64,000 nucleotides of DNA. It comes from Methylibium sp. NZG (lineage in GTDB: Bacteria; Pseudomonadota; Gammaproteobacteria; Burkholderiales; Burkholderiaceae_C). A model generated the notes under the pieces. The model saw only the letters and a list, made by a program, of their open reading frames with translations. It was not told where the DNA came from and searched no databases. The stretch's first letter is position 1. Each line of letters starts with the position of its first letter. The position numbers and the translations under genes were made by a program. Shown one piece after another: positions 61,862 through 64,000 of the stretch. The stretch is taken from the NCBI GenBank assembly GCA_001263235.1, contig LGRD01000032.1:186001-250000 (forward strand), written 5' to 3'.

Positions 61862-63319
61862 ATGAGCGCTGATCTCTGGCAACGTGGTTGCGAACGTCTC
61901 GCCGCCGAACTGCCCGAACAACAATTCAACACGTGGATACGGCCACTGCCGGTGGCCGACGTGAGCGAAGAGGGTGACGCTGGCGCCGTGGTGACGGTGC
62001 GCGTGCCGAACCGCTTCAAACTCGACTGGATCCGCAACCAGTACGCGGGTCGGATCGAGGCGGTATTGTCCGAGATCGCGGGCAAGCCCGTGCGCCTGGA
62101 CATGACGCTGGCACCTCGCGAAGGGCTGCCCGCCATGGTTGCCGTGGCGGGCAATTCCCTGCGGCCTGTCGGCGCGTTCGTCCCCCGGCCCGCGATGCCG
62201 CCGGTGGTGCCGACGGTGGTGCCGATCAATGGCGATCGCCGCCGCAATGGCGATGCACCGGCGGGCGCTCATGCGCCCAGCGTGTCGGTGCTGCCTTCGC
62301 GCAGTCGGTTGAACACCGGGCTGAGCTTCAACACCCTGGTGCCCGGTCGGGCCAACCAGATGGCCCGCACCGCTGCACTGCACGTGGCCGGTGCGCCGGG
62401 CCAGATGTACAACCCGCTGTTCATCTACGGCGGCGTGGGGCTGGGCAAGACGCACCTGATCCACGCGGTCGGCAACGCGCTGCTGGCCGACAAGCCCGAT
62501 GCGCGCATCCTGTACCTGCACGCTGAACAGTTCATCACCGACGTGGTGAAGAACTACCAACGCAAGACCTTCGATGAACTCAAGGCCAAATACCACTCGC
62601 TGGACCTGCTGCTGATCGACGACGTGCAGTTCTTCGCCGGCAAGGAGCGCACGCAAGAGGAGTTCTTCAACGCCTTTGAGGCGTTGCTGGCCAAGCGAGC
62701 CCACATCATCATGACCAGCGACACCTACCCCAAGGGCCTGGTGGACATCGACGAGCGGCTGACCTCACGCTTCGACGCCGGCCTGACGGTCGCCATCGAG
62801 CCGCCCGAGCTGGAAATGCGCGTGGCCATCCTGATGCGCAAGGCCGAGCTCGAGGCCACCATGATGCCCGAGGACGTGGCGTTCTTCGTCGCCAAGAACG
62901 TGCGCGCCAATGTGCGTGAGCTCGAAGGCGCGCTGCGCAAGATCCTGGCTTACTCGCGCTTCAGCCAGAAGGAGATCACGATCGCGCTGGCGCGCGAGGC
63001 GCTCAAAGACCTGCTGTCGATCCAGAACCGCCAGATCGGCGTCGAGAACATCCAGAAGACGGTGGCCGACTTCTACAAGATCAAGATCGCCGACATGTAC
63101 AGCAAGAAGCGCCCCGCCAGCATCGCCCGGCCGCGCCAGATCGCGATGTACCTCGCCAAGGAGATGACGCAGAAAAGCCTGCCGGAGATCGGAGAACTGT
63201 TCGGCGGCCGCGACCACACGACGGTGCTGCACGCGGTGCGCAAGATCGGCGCCGAACGCCAGAAGAACCCTGAGCTCAACCAGCAGTTGCATGTGCTTGA
63301 GCAGACCTTGAAGGGCTGA
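61862..63319 (+). CDS. dnaA: Chromosomal replication initiator protein DnaA
   Basis: 485-residue AAA+ initiator. Domain I begins [25 protein letters not shown] variable Pro/Arg-rich domain II follows (about 90-150). Domain III carries Walker [12 protein letters not shown] (Lys about 196) and Walker [22 protein letters not shown], and the C-terminal domain IV has the DnaA-box reader [18 protein letters not shown] 61862 is chosen as the family start; a frame open upstream to 61715 covers only promoter DNA. Confidence 0.98.
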   Translation: MSADLWQRGCERLAAELPEQQFNTWIRPLPVADVSEEGDAGAVVTVRVPNRFKLDWIRNQYAGRIEAVLSEIAGKPVRLDMTLAPREGLPAMVAVAGNSLRPVGAFVPRPAMPPVVPTVVPINGDRRRNGDAPAGAHAPSVSVLPSRSRLNTGLSFNTLVPGRANQMARTAALHVAGAPGQMYNPLFIYGGVGLGKTHLIHAVGNALLADKPDARILYLHAEQFITDVVKNYQRKTFDELKAKYHSLDLLLIDDVQFFAGKERTQEEFFNAFEALLAKRAHIIMTSDTYPKGLVDIDERLTSRFDAGLTVAIEPPELEMRVAILMRKAELEATMMPEDVAFFVAKNVRANVRELEGALRKILAYSRFSQKEITIALAREALKDLLSIQNRQIGVENIQKTVADFYKIKIADMYSKKRPASIARPRQIAMYLAKEMTQKSLPEIGELFGGRDHTTVLHAVRKIGAERQKNPELNQQLHVLEQTLKG

Positions 63320-63552
63320 CGGCAAATGCAAGCTGCGTCAAGCAACAACGCTGGGGACAAGTTCAGAACAACTCGCAGCCTGTCCACAGGCCATCGAGCT
63401 TTCGCAGAGTTGTTGTATGGCAGACCCACTCTTTCCCTGGCGCGCGGACACATGGTTTCCAGCCAGCTAACTGCTTGATGGAACAGGCGAAAATAGCCTT
63501 GTCCACAGAAACGCCCCGACTCTATCTATTACGACCAGGTTAAGAGGTTGAC
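63320..63552. promoter_or_regulatory. dnaA-dnaN spacer with DnaA-box-like sites; candidate part of the origin
   Basis: 233 non-coding bases, less G+C-rich than the genes. DnaA-box-like sites: TTGTCCACA at 63499-63507 (one mismatch), CTGTCCACA at 63380-63388 (two), and TGGGGACAA at 63352-63360 (reverse, two). An AT-richer patch (CTCTATCTATTACG) precedes dnaN. The spacing is consistent with an origin, but the rpmH-dnaA gap also has boxes, so which one carries the unwinding element is open. Confidence 0.55.
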
Positions 63553-64000
63553 ATGATTGTCTTAAAGACAGCACAACAAAAAGTTCTTGGCGCGCTGCAA
63601 TCGGTGGCGGGCATCGTGGAGCGCCGCCATACGTTGCCGGTGCTGGCCAACGTGCTGATCCGCAAGACCGACGGCCGCATCGAGCTGACCGCCAGCGATC
63701 TTGAAATCCAGGTGCGCACCACGGCCGATCTCGGTGGCGACAGCGGCAACTTTGCAACCACTGTCGGCGCACGCAAGCTGATCGACATCCTGCGCGCGCT
63801 GCCGGCCGATCAGACAGTGTCGCTCTCGGCCAGCCAGAACAAGCTGACCTTGCAAGGCGGCAAAAGCCGCTTCACGTTGCAGACCTTGCCCAGCGACGAC
63901 TTCCCCCTCGTGCAGGAGGCGCCCGACTTCGGGCCAGTGTTCAGCGTGCCGCAGAAGACGCTCAAGAGCCTGATCGACCAGGTTCACTTCGCGATGGCAG
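63553..64000 (+). CDS. dnaN: DNA polymerase III subunit beta (5' part; continues beyond window)
   Basis: The first 149 residues of the sliding clamp: VLKTAQQKVLGALQSVAGIVERRHTLPVLANVL is the typical start, then LTASDLEIQVR and the second-domain opening KTLKSLIDQVHFAMA. AAGAGG precedes ATG 63553. The frame is open at the right edge; the full protein would be about 368 residues. Adjacent to dnaA as in most bacteria. Confidence 0.97.
   Translation, partial: MIVLKTAQQKVLGALQSVAGIVERRHTLPVLANVLIRKTDGRIELTASDLEIQVRTTADLGGDSGNFATTVGARKLIDILRALPADQTVSLSASQNKLTLQGGKSRFTLQTLPSDDFPLVQEAPDFGPVFSVPQKTLKSLIDQVHFAMA

Noticed and set aside
1-64000. tRNA, rRNA, insertion sequences, prophage genes and CRISPR arrays
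   Set aside because: None was seen on either strand; no transposase, integrase or phage structural protein could be recognised.

Overview
The window is high-G+C DNA (roughly two thirds G+C or more outside one island) from a betaproteobacterium, most likely a member of the Burkholderiales (Comamonadaceae/Sphaerotilaceae-like). Pointers to this are the Bug-type tripartite solute receptors, the PilT/PilU pair next to the YggS gene, the RsmI/YraN/DiaA/DolP block, an Lrp-controlled PutA, and the order mnmE-yidC-yidD-rnpA-rpmH / dnaA-dnaN at the right end. That last block places the window's right end beside the chromosomal replication origin.

Layout. 1-3980: end of an unknown gene, a patatin-like phospholipase, and a NarL-type response regulator with its DISM-like histidine kinase. 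4018-9976: a catabolic set (Bug receptor, aldehyde dehydrogenase, SDR, acyl-CoA dehydrogenase, MmgE/PrpD); the PrpD gene carries a frameshift. 10070-11685: a DUF2145 protein and its small secreted partner. 11700-13850: a low-G+C island with three tightly overlapping minus-strand genes headed by a TIGR04255-like protein, inserted at the 3' end of an RlmN-like gene. 13772-19406: rlmN-like, proC, putA and a divergent Lrp regulator (proline metabolism). 19436-24277: FrnE-like protein, REP-like repeats, YggS, PilT, PilU and a 3-hydroxyisobutyrate-dehydrogenase-like enzyme. 24289-28905: dolP, diaA, yraN / rsmI, tldD and a YkvA-like membrane protein.

28963-34017: a sugar-acid catabolic cluster (OtnK-like kinase, OtnC-like aldolase/decarboxylase, IlvD/Edd dehydratase, Bug receptor). 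34137-35859: a hipBA toxin-antitoxin locus with a clear palindromic operator. 35929-40138: diheme cytochrome c, an alpha/beta-hydrolase-LuxR fusion, an AraC regulator and an HDOD protein. 40305-43637: an OmpR/HK two-component system with an unusually long 3' UTR ending in a strong terminator, and a divergent ECF sigma factor without an anti-sigma gene. 43644-50041: a frameshifted GMC oxidoreductase, MarC, a BtuF-like receptor, a glycine-rich RRM protein and a large DUF5916 outer-membrane protein.

50400-56411: an LPS block (kdsD-kdsC-lptC) in which an SDR gene, not lptA, follows lptC with an ATGA overlap; then a Kef-type antiporter and apt. 56448-64000: a stand-alone cyclic-nucleotide-binding protein and the origin-proximal housekeeping block. 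The rpmH-dnaA gap has divergent promoters and DnaA boxes; the dnaA-dnaN gap has further DnaA-box-like sites. The best candidate for something undescribed is the three-gene TIGR04255 island. Function calls come from reading the proteins; no database search was possible.
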